In this document: positions 52,477 through 64,000 of the stretch, piece by piece | Numbering within the stretch: position 1 is the stretch's first letter | Layout: each line of letters begins with the position of its first letter | Origin: Gordius sp. MW1 | Taxonomy: Eukaryota; Nematomorpha; Gordioida; Gordea; Gordiidae | NCBI GenBank assembly: GCA_964036665.1 | Contig: OZ038527.1 | Span: 18,250,221 to 18,314,220 of the forward strand | DNA length: 64,000 bases | Reading direction: 5' to 3' | Notes under the pieces: generated by a model | The model's input: only the letters and a program-made list of their open reading frames with translations | Told to the model about the DNA's origin: nothing | Database searches by the model: none | Made by a program: the position numbers and the translations under genes

Positions 52477-54310
52477 TCACCTAGGCTGGTGGTCAGTCCT
52501 TTCAGTTCGTTTCCATTTGTTTCTATGTTTACATAGATCTTTCTTTATCTTGTGGACTTTCATATCGTGCCGTATTTTATGAATCCAGGTAAGCTTGGGT
52601 CTTCCTCTCTTTCGTTTTCCTGCGAAATATATCATCTCGAGTTTCTTTCCAACGTAGCTATCGTCCCTTCTTTCGACATGGCCATACCATCTTAGTCTAT
52701 TTGTTAGGAGCTTTGTCTTAATAGATGTAGTACACAAAATTCTTCTTATTTCTTCATTTCGCCTATGTTCCTTTTTGCTTACTCCTAGCACCCATCTTAG
52801 CATTCTCATCTCCATGGTCGCAAGACGCTGCTCTTCTCTTTTACGTATAGCCCATGATTCCGAGCTATACAGGACTGTTGGCTGTATGATGGATTTATAC
52901 ATTGCGCCTTTTAGTCTTCTCGGAATGTGTTTGTCACACAGAACGCCTGTCAAGTCCCTCCACTTAAGCCATCCGGAATTTATCCTTGCTTGGATTTCTT
53001 TATCTATTCCACCATCCGATTGAAGTGTTGATCCTAAATATTTGAAGGAATCCACGCTTGTAAGTTGCCAATCGCCTTAAATAAGGGATGCATTTAGCTG
53101 GTTTTCATCCACTTTAAACTCTGTCATGTATTCTGTTTTTTTTCGATTTACCCTGAGACTACTTTCTTCTGTTGCATTTACCCATTTATTTACAATATTA
53201 GCCAATTCTTGTTCACTTTTGGAACAGAGGATTATATCGTCTACAAAGATCATTGCCCAAGGAGCTTCCTCGCCCATATCCTTGGTAATAATATCCATTA
53301 TCATTATGAATAGGAAGGGATTAAGAGCTGTACCTTGATGGACTCCAGTGTTAATGGCAAAGCCTTTGTAGTCCCCACCGTTGTTCTAACGTATATACTA
53401 TTTCCCTTGTACATATCTTTTATTACTCTGACGTATAATTCTGGCACGTTGTTTTCTTTTAGACATTTCCACACTAAAGTACGAGGAATTTTATCGAACG
53501 CTTTTTCTAGATCGATGAAACACATGTGCAAATCCTCTTCCCTTTCTTTAAACCGTTCCATTAATCTTCTAACACTGTTTAGAGCGTCTGCTGTAGACCT
53601 CTCCAGCATTAATCCGAATTGGTTATCTCGAATTTGGACCAAACTCCGAAGCCGTTTTTTGATCACTTTTTCCCACACCTTGAAAGTGTGACTCATAACT
53701 CATATCATAAGCTTTATCCCTCTGTAATTGTTGCAATCCTGAATGTCTCCTTTCATCTTGTATTTCGGGATCATGTAGCTATCCCTCCACTCCTTAGGCA
53801 TAACACCCGTTTTCAAGATATTGTTGAAAAGGTTGGCGAGGAATTGTGCACCAGTATTGCCTAACGCTTTGAAGCCCTCTATTGGTATATTGTCCGGTCC
53901 AAAAGCTTTTCCCGACTTTAATTTACCCATAGCAACTTTGACTTCCGTTTCCTTGATCCAGTCCGCTGTATTTAATTCTCCTATTGTATATTCCTGGTTA
54001 ATGTCTTCGACTACAGGCCCCTTTTCAATTGAAAAATCGCTATAATAGTCGTACCATCTTTGTAGTATATGGCTGTCGTGTGTTAGTATTTCTCCCTTTT
54101 GATCCTTGATTAGCCGGCATTCTAGGTAATCTTTAGAATTTCGGGCCCTTGACTTGCGATTTTGTAGATCAATTTTTCTCATTCCTTTGAGTTATACAAG
54201 CGATATCGATTTTTCTCCTCCTTAGAACGTCTCCCAATTCTTTGCTCTTGCTAGTCATTGTACCAATATTTCATGACCCAAACTTTATCCTAGGCAAACT
54301 AATGTCTTTA
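52477..54310 (-). pseudogene. RTE-like LINE, internally deleted, minus strand
   Basis: Reading down from 54,310: an endonuclease start KFGS-stop-NIGTMTSKSKELGDVL and RRRKIDIACITQ. It then jumps, the endonuclease core being deleted, to a linker. The RT follows: SGKAFGPDNIPIEGFK, CNNYRGIKL, FIDLEKAFDKIPR and the catalytic FVDD in WAMIFVDDIILC. Then come FKYLGSTLQSDGG, a thumb region and KRGRPKLTWIHKI. A TGA sits inside a 12-bp insertion between RGIKL and MSHTFKVWE. There is one frameshift (~53,304) and a stop at ~53,075. The order matches RTE-type LINEs. It is dead but younger than the 3.7 and 7.5 kb fragments. Confidence 0.85.
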
Positions 54311-55975
54311 ACCGCTTCCGTTTGTTGAGAGAGCGGTAGCCTTCGTTTTTCCCACACATTCCAGGCGAAGAATGCGCGCGTCGCTTAAGGGGGACGCCCT
54401 AGCTTGGTTTTCATGCTGCTTCTTTGTTGTAGTATACATTTTAATTTATAAGGAATGAGGAAGTATTGATATCCCGGCCTTCCAAGCCTGACGGAACTAT
54501 GTTAGATTTTGGCGCTTGACTACCTACTATTCTTTATGATGCCGTCATTTTGGTGAATTAAACTTTTCTTTAGACCCCTCGTATTGATAGGCTAAATCTA
54601 GCACTTCCATTTCACTAGTACTCCCTCAAAAAGCCCAGAAATTTTAGTCTGACCCTTTACCAAGAACCGTGCCAATAGGGTGACCCCACCAGTAACAAAC
54701 ACAAAAATTGTGTTTGGCTACCAAAGGTATAGCTTCTTGGATCACGAGAGTACACAAGCTCAACCACCATTACAAGGTATTTCTGGCTCGGTTGAGCTTG
54801 AGTCTTCCTTCCTTGTACTCGAATAAACAACACGAGTTCACGGTTTAATATAAAAATTAGAAACGACCTTCAAGATATACTTAATTTTATTTTTTAGTAA
54901 GAATCTAGAAAATTAACTATGGCATACTGATGAGCTCTAATAAGAGCGAAAACGTTATATGTCTGTAATCATTTTCGAAGTCACATGCTAAAAAAGATTG
55001 GCATATATATAGTTCAAATTAGTCTCTAATAAAAATCGCCGATAGATGGCGCTAATTAGGGTAAACTTTTAAGTTAATTGCGGCACTCCTGAAAGGGGTT
55101 ATTATTATCTTCTGATTTATCGATAAACCTGCAATTCATTTACTTATTTCTAAGAATATACTATTTTAACTAGATTATCTGCCTCAAATATCGCACACAC
55201 TTTTAGAATTTATAACATCTCACGCTATATCTTTAGAAAACAAAAATAACCAAAAATCTTTTTGTTTCAAATATATAATAGAGACGATACAGGATTTTGG
55301 CAGCGAGGTGATAATTAATTAATAGCTGTAAGTTTTTAAAAATGAAATATAAAATAATTAGCAATTTGAAACATAAGTAATGTTGTTGACGCGAGAGATA
55401 CAGAAAATTCTGGGTCTTAACTTGTCCCAGGTTAGACGAGACTTTTCTAGGGTGAGATGTGACCGATAATCTCATAACCGCACCCAATTTTGCGCATAAG
55501 ACCAAGACGAGATTAAACCATTATGTGCGTGTTGTCCCCAAATTGAGTGTATGCAAACGGAAATTAACAATATCTTGAAATCATTTAAAAGGAGATAAAA
55601 CGGCTTTATCAGGGAAATCAGGGAATAAGCTTAATGAGACATATTTTCGTACACGTGGGAAAATATAGTCAGTCAGGGCTAGTAATAAGTTATGGAGGGC
55701 AGGCATTCTGAAGAAGATCGTAGAAAACTTCTTTGTTTATAACAAGCATAGATGTCAAAGGGGCCAAGGCCCAGGAGCAAATTCCGACCCCATCGGCCCC
55801 CCAAGGGAAAAATCGTGGCCCCTTTGGCCCCCCAAACAATATTTGGTATATGATAATTATATTAATAATACTAATTTTTATTAGTTTTTTAATAAGTAAT
55901 TCTTTTAATTGAGCAGAGTGGCTTTTTTATATCAAATTTCTATTTTGAGGTGCCAGAGAAGGTAAAAAGGGAAGG
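54311..55975. other. Unassigned stretch between LINE and LTR pair
   Basis: There is no gene. caagctcaacc ... ggttgagcttg forms a short inverted repeat at 54,758-54,813. A ggcccc-rich patch is at 55,755-55,840. The last 25 bases (gagaaggtaaaaagggaagg) look like a polypurine tract just before the LTR, as if the LTR at 55,976 had also served an element lying to the left. Confidence 0.45.
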
Positions 55976-56485
55976 TGTGGTAGTTGGTGCCTATTCAAAT
56001 TAGTTTAGTTATTTTTATAGCTGTTAGATAACTTAATTTTCACGCGCCTACGCTAATGTAAGCGTGTGAATAAAAGGGTAATGTATTTTGTTATGTAAAT
56101 AGACGTGCACTAATTTGATGCAGACGTCGAACGGTCGGCATCCCTCATTCAAATTGAGAAGCGCATCGACTGTGTTATAAGGCTGGATTGTACACTTCAT
56201 TTTAATCATATGTATTTCTCTTTTTCTCGATGTAATAGTAAGAGTGATTATCGATCAAGCTCCAAAAGTCCTACGATCCCATACCTCCACCGATTCGTAG
56301 ACTATTAAACTTACGGATAATTACTCACGGCCTCGCCCGATTTATATTTCATTATTACCTGTTCATTATTGATTGATCGGAATTATAACGGACATTCGTC
56401 CTATATTATTTAAACTATTTTTGTTACCAATAAAAGGTAGTCTCATCATCTGGTTAGTACAATTGGTAGTTTCCTGGTTATAACA
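55976..56485 (+). repeat. LTR of defective element A
   Basis: It starts tgtggtagttggtgcc and ends ttataaca. It is followed after two bases by tggtagcacgaggctg, a primer-binding-type sequence. It matches, inverted, the LTR of element B (60,357-60,865), and its start matches the B 3' LTR near 58,340-58,580. Confidence 0.75.
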
Positions 56486-56967
56486 ATTGGTAGCACGAGG
56501 CTGAGAAGATATACCCACGCATAGAGGCGGATAACGGAATTTCTTTTAAAGATCTCAACCTTCAATCCCGATACACAGGACAGGACTCAAGGCACTAGAA
56601 CTTGGATTGTTCGTACAAAACAAAAGAAAAAGGACAACGTAAGTTCTTAATTTTTATTTTTAATAATGGAAATTTTTTTATTAGTTATTATAATATTAAT
56701 ATTAATTTTCATTATGAGTCTGTATAGTCCTTCATTTAGGTGGAGATTAATTAAATTGTTGATGTCAACGCTATAAATTTAATTTATTTATTCGATCACT
56801 TATCTTATTTTTATTATCGTGTTTGATATAGTCCTTCATTTGGTTGGATATTAATTAAATTGTTGAGGTCAACGCTATAAATTTAATTTCTTTCACTGAG
56901 CTTATTTTTATTATCATGTTTGGGCCGAAAGCTTCATTTAATTTTATTAATTTTGTCGTAAGTGAAG

Positions 56968-57222
56968 ATGTTTTTGATAGTTTTAGTGCTGATTATAATC
57001 TTAATATTTTTGATAATTAAAATGAAGCGCGTAGAACAGGTTTACAGGGTTAGGACCTCGGTCCCGCGTTGCTTCAATTGCAATAGATTAGGGCACATCA
57101 GACGCAACTGTAATGTAGGCCGTAACTTTGAAAATAACTGGGCGCATTTTAGATATAGATGGCAGTCGCGTGAACCTTATAATAGATTTTATGGGAATAG
57201 ACAGTTTTATAATATGAAATAA
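56968..57222 (+). CDS. Zinc-knuckle protein with N-terminal membrane segment (element A)
   Basis: The 84-residue frame starts at ATG 56,968. The first ~18 residues (MFLIVLVLIIILIFLIIK) are a continuous hydrophobic segment, then a basic stretch, then a CCHC zinc knuckle CFNCNRLGHIRRNC and an aromatic/basic tail. The knuckle is as in Gag proteins; a membrane-like N-terminus fused to it is unusual. Element B encodes the same arrangement with a stop codon after LQRV, so the feature predates both copies. Conventional capsid sequence is absent. Two ~115-bp direct repeats (tagtccttcattt...) lie in the leader. It may be the end of a larger Gag whose front was lost before amplification. Confidence 0.6.
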   Translation: MFLIVLVLIIILIFLIIKMKRVEQVYRVRTSVPRCFNCNRLGHIRRNCNVGRNFENNWAHFRYRWQSREPYNRFYGNRQFYNMK

Positions 57223-57296
57223 GATATTCCGGGTAATTTTGAGAATAGGGCCACGCAGGAAATTTTTGTTAATCCTGGGCCGCGTAACTTTAATTG

Positions 57297-57906
57297 ATGC
57301 TCGATTGGCGCGGACAACAGTAACATTGTTTATATTAATTTTTTTAATTCTTCACAAACCTCGGTGGTTAATTTAAATATTGAAGGTATGCAAATAAATT
57401 TTTTAGTAGATTCTGGGGCCTCTATTTCTGTTATAAGTAAATGTAATTTTTCAAAATTTTTGCCTTTTAAAACCATCAATAAAAGTCATGTTTTAGTAAA
57501 ACAATTAGACGGGTCGAATATCAAAATTTTGGGGAGTACGAAAGTTCGAGTATGTGCAGGCGAAGAAGTTTTGAAATTAGAGTTATGCGTTATCGATGAG
57601 AAAGTAGATAATATTATGGGGTGGAATTGGATTAAATTAATTGGGCCTCTAGTTAATTGGTGGGGCATTTGTAAAGATTCCACGTATAATAGAAAGATCA
57701 ATTGTTTAATCAATAATGCTGATGACCATGCAACACCCGGTTTCAAGGTAGCTTCTTTAAACGAGCATAAATCCTTGGTTGTTATTAATGAGGCAATGGA
57801 TGATCCAACCTCGGTTTCAGGGGCAAGGGTTTTTGTTGATAAGCCTACGACCTCTGGTTGGGTTGATTGTGATGGTCAATTTTATAAACGCAACTTCTCG
57901 TTTTAA
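57297..57906 (+). pseudogene. Retropepsin frame of element A, without pol
   Basis: The frame is open from 57,297 to the stop at 57,904-57,906. It holds an aspartic protease: INFLVDSGASISVIS (catalytic DSG), then a flap-like KQLDGSNIKILGSTKV and IDEKVDNIMGWNWI (hydrophobic-hydrophobic-G). There is no in-frame ATG before the protease, so it was probably expressed by frameshifting from the zinc-knuckle frame. It ends ~140 residues after DSG with no reverse transcriptase, integrase or RNase H. The element is therefore defective and presumably amplified with help. Confidence 0.7.
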
Positions 57907-58339
57907 ATCCTTTATTTTAATAAGTCAAATTGTACGATTGGGTTATACAATATAAGTCAATAATGAATCAGATAAAGTTTCTCGATATATATAAAAGTTG
58001 GAATGGACGATGGCCGTGGAGAAGCGGTGTTCGCGTAACCAATCGGTTAGAATGAGGGACGTCAACGGTTAACAAATAAGGTATTGAGTTAGGGCCGTTT
58101 TTTCTTCGTGGACAATCGCAGAAGAATACGATTCCGTCTACGGCGAAAGGAGGTATCGGATTAAAGGAACGTCTGGCTCTTGTTAGATAATTGCCGCTGG
58201 ACCCACGTGTCTAAAATGAGGAATTAACATCTCCCCCCGCAGGACTAACGTGTCCTGAATAGCAAACTAAATATTTCCTCCCGCAGGACTAAATAACAAA
58301 TTAATAACTCTCTATCATGGTCAAATTCTCTCTATTTAA
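57907..58339. other. Spacer between convergent elements A and B
   Basis: There is no coding frame. Two gcaggacta-containing repeats (cccccgcaggactaa) occur near 58,235-58,290. Part of it may be diverged LTR sequence of element B, whose recognisable 3' LTR begins at about 58,340. Confidence 0.4.
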
Positions 58340-60865
58340 ACCTTGTCGATGCCCTCCTCAATTTGCATGAGGGATGCCGACCGTTCGATGTCTGCTTCTA
58401 ATTAGGGCACATCTATTCACATAACAAAATACATTAAATTTTATTCTCGACGCTATCTCATTAGCATAGGCGCGCAAAAGTTAAGTGAGTTAACTACCTA
58501 ACCACGGCTGCCACGATAACTAAATCTTTTACTCACGCTAAACTCATTTGAATAGGCGCAAAAATACACCAACTACCACATCCGGCACCTCCTTATTAGT
58601 GCCCAGGGAAAGTTGTTGTAGTGCCTCCGTACCACACCTGTATCGGTGTTAATTAGACGTCTTTAAATGTAACTGATGTAGGCATTCTTCAGATCTATTT
58701 TAGCAAAAAATGTAGAAATCTTTAAATTAGCTAAAATTATTTCGATTCTAAGTAGAGGGTATTTAAAACATCAACCATCTATAACGTTATTGACCTTATC
58801 ACAAATAAAAGGTATTAGACGGGTAGGACAAAACGAGTAATTGCATCTGAGTGAACCCTTATCGAAAAAACGTTATCATTCAAACAACCTAATTTCTCAC
58901 GAAAAATATAACTATATTCCACTTTAATTCTATTAATGTTCTAATGCCACAGTCTCCAGACGTACTGACCATCACAATCAACCCAACCAGGGGTCGTAGG
59001 CTTATTATCGAAAACCCTTGCCCCTGAAACCGAAGGTTGGCTCATTAACCGAGTCCTTTGCCTTATTAATAACAACCAAGGATTTATGCATATATGCTAC
59101 CTTAAAACCGGGTGTCGCATGGTCATCAGCATTATAAGTTAAAAAATTGATTTTTCTCTTATACGTGGAATCTTTAAAAATGCCTCACCAATTAACTAGA
59201 GGCCCAATTAATTTAATCCAATTCCACCCCATAATATTACCTATTTTATCATCGATAAGGAATAACTCTAATTTCAAAACTTCCTCGCCTGCACATACTC
59301 GAACTTTAGTACTCCCTAACATTTTAACATTCGACCCGTCTAATTGTTTTACTAAAACATGACTTTTATTGATGTTTTTAAAAGGCAAAAATTTTAAAAA
59401 ATTACATCTACTTATAACAGAGATAGAGGCTCCAGAATCTACTAAAAAATTTATTTGCATACCTTCAATATTTAAATTAACCACCGGAGTTTGTGAAGAA
59501 TTAAAAAAAACTCATATAAACAATATTAGTGTTGTGCGCGCCAATCGAGCATCAATTAAAGTTACGCGGCCCAGGATTAACCGAATGTTCCTGCGTGGCT
59601 CTATTTTCAAAATTACCCGGAATAATTTGGTTATCATTATAACACTGTCTATTACCATAAAACCTTCTATGGGGTTCTCGCGACTGCGATCTTTATCTAA
59701 AATGCGCATTGTTATTTTCAAAGTTACGGCCTACATTACAGTTGCGCCTGATGTGTCCTAATCTGTTGCAATTGAAGCAACGCGGGACCGAAGACTTAAC
59801 TCTGTAAACCTGTTATACGCGCTGCAATTTAATTATCAAAAATATTACAATTACAATTAGTACTAAAAAAACTATCAAAAACATCTCTTCACTTACGACA
59901 AAATTAATAAAATTAAATGAAGCTTTCGGCCCAAACATGATAATAAAAATAAGCTCAGTGAAAGAAATTAAATTTATAGCGTTGACCTCAACAATTTAAT
60001 TAATGTCCAACCAAACGAAGGACTATATCAAACACGATAAAAATAAGATAAGTGATCGAATAAAGAAATTAAATTTATAGCGTTGACATCAACAATTTAA
60101 TTAATGTCCACCTAAATGAAGGACTATACAGACTCATAATGAACATTAATATTATAATAACTAATAAAGATTTTTCCATTATTACAAAAATAAAAAAATT
60201 GAGAACTTACGTTGTCCTTTTTCTTTTGTTTTGTACGAACAATCGAAGCTTAGAACCTAGAGTCCTGTGTATCGGAAAGAAGGTAGAGATCTTTAAAAGA
60301 AATTCGGTTCTCCGCCTCTATGCGTGGGTATATCTTCTCAGCCTCGTGCTACCAATTTTATAACCCGACGACACTGTGATATCCAGAAGACTAACCTTTT
60401 ATTGGTATCAATAGCTAGTATAAATAATATCGGACGAACGTGGGTTATTATTAAGACAAATAAAATATCGATTGAGTAATAATGGTATATGGGTTGCACG
60501 ATGGTCGTGAGTAAATCTCCGTGAGACTAATTGACGAGAACGGGGGTTGTCTACGTGGAGGAATTGGTTCGCGGGGTCTTGGGCTCTCGATGGTCAATAG
60601 CAGTTACTTTTCCAGAGATGAAAATAAATATATGATTAACATGCAGTGTACAATCCAGCCTTATAACACAGTCGATGCGCCTCTCAATTTGAATGAGGGA
60701 TGCCGACCGTTCGACGTCTGCATCAAATTAGTGCACGTCTATTTACATAACAAAATACATTACCCTTTTATTCACACGCTGACATTAGCGTAGGCGCGTG
60801 AAAATTAAGTTATCTAACAGCTATAAAAATAACTAAACTAATTTGAATAGGCACCAACTACCACA
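58340..60865 (-). mobile_element. Defective LTR element B, convergent with A
   Basis: Minus-strand element: the 5' LTR is 60,357-60,865 (ends ctaccaca), with a primer-binding-type tggtagcacgaggctg just inside. A shorter or diverged 3' LTR lies at ~58,340-58,580. Its zinc-knuckle frame starts at 59,884 and has a TAA after LQRV. The knuckle CFNCNRLGHIRRNC follows near 59,750-59,790. The retropepsin frame is 59,484-59,185 (FLVDSGASISVISRCN) and ends at a stop after LVNW. As in A, no pol follows. Compared with A there are scattered substitutions and small deletions. Confidence 0.7.
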
Positions 60866-61626
60866 GTTATCTATTAATAAGCAAAAAGGCAGGCAATTAA
60901 CACAACTTATTTTTAAAAGCTCCAAACGACAGCTTAAATCAAATATATATGGTACTCTATATAAGATTGGGGCAATACCAAATTGTTATAAAGAGAGTCG
61001 CTATATAGTTTTACCAAAAGTTTTATTGTACAAATTTTAAATTTCTTTAATTAATTTGTGCGAATGCCATATAATTTTAGGTAGGCTTGACATAATCATT
61101 TTAATTACATAGTTTCGTTGTTATTACATTTATTTTATTGCGGGTAAATTATTTTGATGGGCTCAGAACAATCCAGGGTTTATATATTTGTAAGAACTGG
61201 CTGATTGACCAAAAGGGATCCGTTGCGGTCTAATTTTGTATGCTCATGTGTAAGTCGAAGGTAAACGAAAGAGGGAAATCTTTGGGAACATAATATTGAT
61301 ATGGACTTAAAAAGGTACGAGTTCAAGTGTAAAAAAGAAATTATACAAAGGAATAGCTGATTATTAAGTTTGAGAAATCGTTATGAATTTTTTTGTTATA
61401 ATGGCCATTGACCTCTCCTCACCCTAAAACTTGACTTCGTTCCAGGGAAATATGCTAGCTACGTTACTGCTTACGACATAGCAGTTAACACTTCTTGTTA
61501 GCGAAGATTTTATGATGACATACAGAAGTGGAAAGTATATAAAAAACAGGGCCGGGGAAGGGGGGGGGGAGGTGCAGGAGGGAAGGGGGAACGAAACTAT
61601 CTATACTCCGTATAAACGTAGCATAT
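60866..61626. other. Unassigned AT-rich stretch
   Basis: No gene recognised. A block near 61,236-61,260 is an inverted copy of 40,555-40,600. A G-rich run lies at 61,550-61,590 (gggaagggggggggagg). Confidence 0.4.
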
Positions 61627-62557
61627 TTGCTATGCAATTTATGGGCGAGAATGCCTATAGGGGGGGGGTATAAAATGCAAAGTGATTAGTTAATTATTTA
61701 TACAAATATTTAAAAAGTTAAATTTTTGTAAAACCTGCTATAAAACACTTATTAATACTTTACTAATTTTTATTGAGGAATAGGTTTTCTTTCATTCATT
61801 CTTATTTATCAACTTCTATATTAATCAAAGTGACGAAAGGAACGCAAATAGAGGATATGACCTTGGAAAAGCCAATAGTCATCCTTCCAAAAAGTAAAAC
61901 TTTCAATTTAGAGTTTTTTGATACTGTATAAATTTAAACAATTTGGTGTAGGCGACCCATAATTTGAATTATGACTATAGACTCTATTCAAATCATGCGC
62001 ATATGTGTATAGTATAAACAATATATTAAAAAAACGAAAAAATTTTTAATCAGACCTTGGCCATTGATCATTTTTTCTATCACTTTGGCCAGTGGTCATT
62101 TTTCTAATGGTTAGCAGACAGCCAAATAACTAGCCTATAATTATAATCTAGAAAAAAAATCGATTTAATCTCACTTTGGCCAGTGGTCATTTTTTTATTG
62201 GTCAGTAGTTAGCAAACGGCCAAATAGCCTATATTTAAAATATAGAAAAAAAATTGCTACACATTGGCCAATGGTCATTTTTTTCATTCGTCGGTAGCCA
62301 GGACACGGTCAAAAGGATATAAATACATAAGAGATGAAAAAAAGACAAAAAAAAATTTGATTCACAATTTGGCCAAAGTCATTTTTTACATTGGTCAATA
62401 GCCAGGACACGGCCAAAAAGTCATATTAATGGTATTAACAACAATAATATATAAAAAATAATTTGCCCTCTCCGGGTATCGAACCAGCAATTAAGAACGT
62501 TGGACGGACGGACGGACAACGGACGGACGGACAACAAAAAGCGAGCCCATAAATTGC
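61627..62557. repeat. Composite repeat family, member 2
   Basis: The ends ttgctatgcaatttatgggc and (right) gcgagcccataaattgc are inverted copies. Inside are about five ~90-bp motifs (ctttggccagtggtcatttt ... agcagacagccaaa), then a tRNA-like head at ~62,464 (minus strand) and a ggacggacgg run at 62,505-62,532. No target duplication was found. It is shorter than member 1 because it has fewer internal motifs and one head. Confidence 0.7.
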
Positions 62558-64000
62558 TCAAAAACTATTTAAAATGGGAAGAGCAAGCTTGAAGTCCGAA
62601 ATAGGTTTTCCAATGATTAAAAAAGGGATTATTGCAAAATGATATACAAATTCTAGCAATTAATTGGCCTAATAATTTGTATTTAAACAAAAAATTTTAA
62701 AGTATATAATGGACGTTAAGGATGGAAACGCTATATGAGACAGTAAATAGTAAAAAGCAGCCTTTAAGGGATGAGAAGAATTCGGCGACTAGAAAAACCT
62801 ACGCGGAAATGCAGAAGAGTATCTTATTCGTCAAAGCTCAGGTAGGGCCTAAATCCTGTTTTTAAGCAATTCTAATGAATAAGCCACCCAAGTAGTCTCC
62901 AGGCCATAAGATTAAAAATTAATATCATATGACAAGGCTAGAAAACCCATAAAGGTCACTCGCCAGTGATACATGTGATCTAGCAATCCAATGAACTTTA
63001 AACCCCACAGGAGCCCTCAATAGGGGTTTCTAAGGGACACTTGTATCTGAGCGTGATAGCAAGTTGGACCGAATACGATAGCTGGCCATGACGGCCGAGA
63101 CTATAAAACTCGGACTCAATTATTGAGTGACGCTGTTGATTTGGGGAATATGCTGAGACAAGCAGCAATCCCAATGCCGAACCGAACCCTTAGATTAAAC
63201 CATGCTTTACATATTTTAATAATAGACATTCGTATTAATAATTATTTATGTCAATTGATTTTTGTTGTCGGAGCTACGGTATCAAATATACCCGTATAGA
63301 TATTGAAATAGCAGAGGCCATATACAGCCCATACCCCTTGTGGCTGGATACGATCCCTTAGAAATGAGAATAGTTGCGAAAATAGAGCCTAAGATCGTGA
63401 GTGTAATACCAATAAGCCTGTTATTATTGATAAAGAACGTAATAGAACCAATGCTGCTCGAAATCGATTGGAATAAAGGATATTAACCGGGCATTTGCCA
63501 AAGAGTGCAAAAAAGGTATGAACAGCTGATGAACGTTTCGCCGTCTTACATACGATTAAACGAAGGGGTCATAAATGAAGCACCGAAAGCGGCGAAGGGA
63601 ATATATGTATCGTCAAAAGATCACACAGCGCCAATCTTATACCTGAAGGCTAGCGGGCGTTGGCTTGAAAGAAAGAAATGGGAAAAATCAACATTGGGTT
63701 AGAAACGGCATAATTGAATCAATCTATTTTTTTTATTCAAGTCGGCTCGGTGATTCCCGTAATAAAGAGCGACGGGGCCTAGTGTTATGCATCGTATATC
63801 GCTTTATCACAGATAAATGTGCCAAGGATGATGTAATCCTAACACAGAATCGACAATCTGCTAAATAAACTAGTATGCATATTCCTAGGATATTTAAAGC
63901 TTGAATCAGAGATAAGCCAACCACTTACCATATATACACATAAAGGTTATTCAAAAATAAATTATATGCCTTTCTGTGCATACTTTTTCCCAATTTAAAA
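62558..64000. other. Right edge of window, no gene recognised
   Basis: Frames at 63,505-63,702 (MQKRYEQLMNVSPSYIRLNE) and 63,665-63,868 overlap in different phases. Their amino-acid composition is protein-like but matches nothing I know. They might be parts of one broken gene running from ~63,420. The remainder is unassigned. Confidence 0.35.

Noticed and set aside
63505-63868. Host gene at the right edge
   Set aside because: Two short frames in different phases without recognisable domain; reported only as unassigned sequence.
1-64000. CRISPR arrays, rRNA genes, bacterial operons
   Set aside because: None seen; direct repeats here are minisatellites, LTRs or duplicated transposon DNA with no spacer pattern.

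Overview
This looks like AT-rich nuclear DNA from an invertebrate animal. The support is spliceosome-type introns, Ty3/gypsy retrotransposons, APE-type and restriction-endonuclease-type LINEs, hAT and Mutator-like DNA transposons, and Helitron/Helentron pieces. There is no bacterial operon structure and no rRNA or CRISPR. I cannot name the species from the sequence. Nearly all of the window is nested mobile DNA; I see only two kinds of candidate host gene.

Layout. 1-9.5 kb is a graveyard of Helitron, LINE and gypsy pieces, mostly on the minus strand. 9.7-28.2 kb is a ~5.4 kb unit repeated in tandem: two complete copies and a third, broken one. Each complete copy carries a LINE 3' fragment, a candidate two-exon secreted-peptide gene with a decayed paralogue, a hAT C-terminal remnant and a Helitron helicase fragment. 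Copy 1 holds a Helentron-like insertion that copy 2 lacks. Copy 3 is split by a 6.4 kb Mutator-like element (TIRs, 8-bp target duplication) carrying a FLYWCH zinc-finger gene. That gene is in turn split by a full-length Ty3/gypsy element with identical 203-bp LTRs, a 5-bp target duplication and an intact 1,296-residue Gag-Pol frame.

28.2-38 kb holds a small hAT-type element, an inverted G/C-rich minisatellite, a nearly full-length LINE (two frameshifts) and a complete hAT transposon with an open transposase frame, inserted in an older LINE copy. 38-45 kb is mostly unassigned AT-rich DNA, with one small-membrane-protein frame (43,331-43,507) and a Mutator-type miniature element. 45-48.7 kb is a hAT-derived element with a second hAT-type element nested in it. 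49.8-51.6 and 61.6-62.6 kb are two members of a composite repeat family with tandem ~90-bp motifs and tRNA-like heads. 52.5-54.3 kb is an internally deleted LINE. 56-60.9 kb is a convergent pair of defective LTR elements encoding a membrane-anchored zinc-knuckle protein and a retropepsin.

The most unusual structure is at 26,234-26,660. After the FLYWCH exon, 51- and 63-bp phase-1 symmetric exons alternate with 35- and 38-bp GT...AG mini-introns in a tandem array with an exact 101-bp period. Spliced, it would encode 21-residue repeats ending at a stop in the last unit. The order of insertion can be read from the nesting: LINE, then unit duplication, then Mutator-like element, then gypsy.
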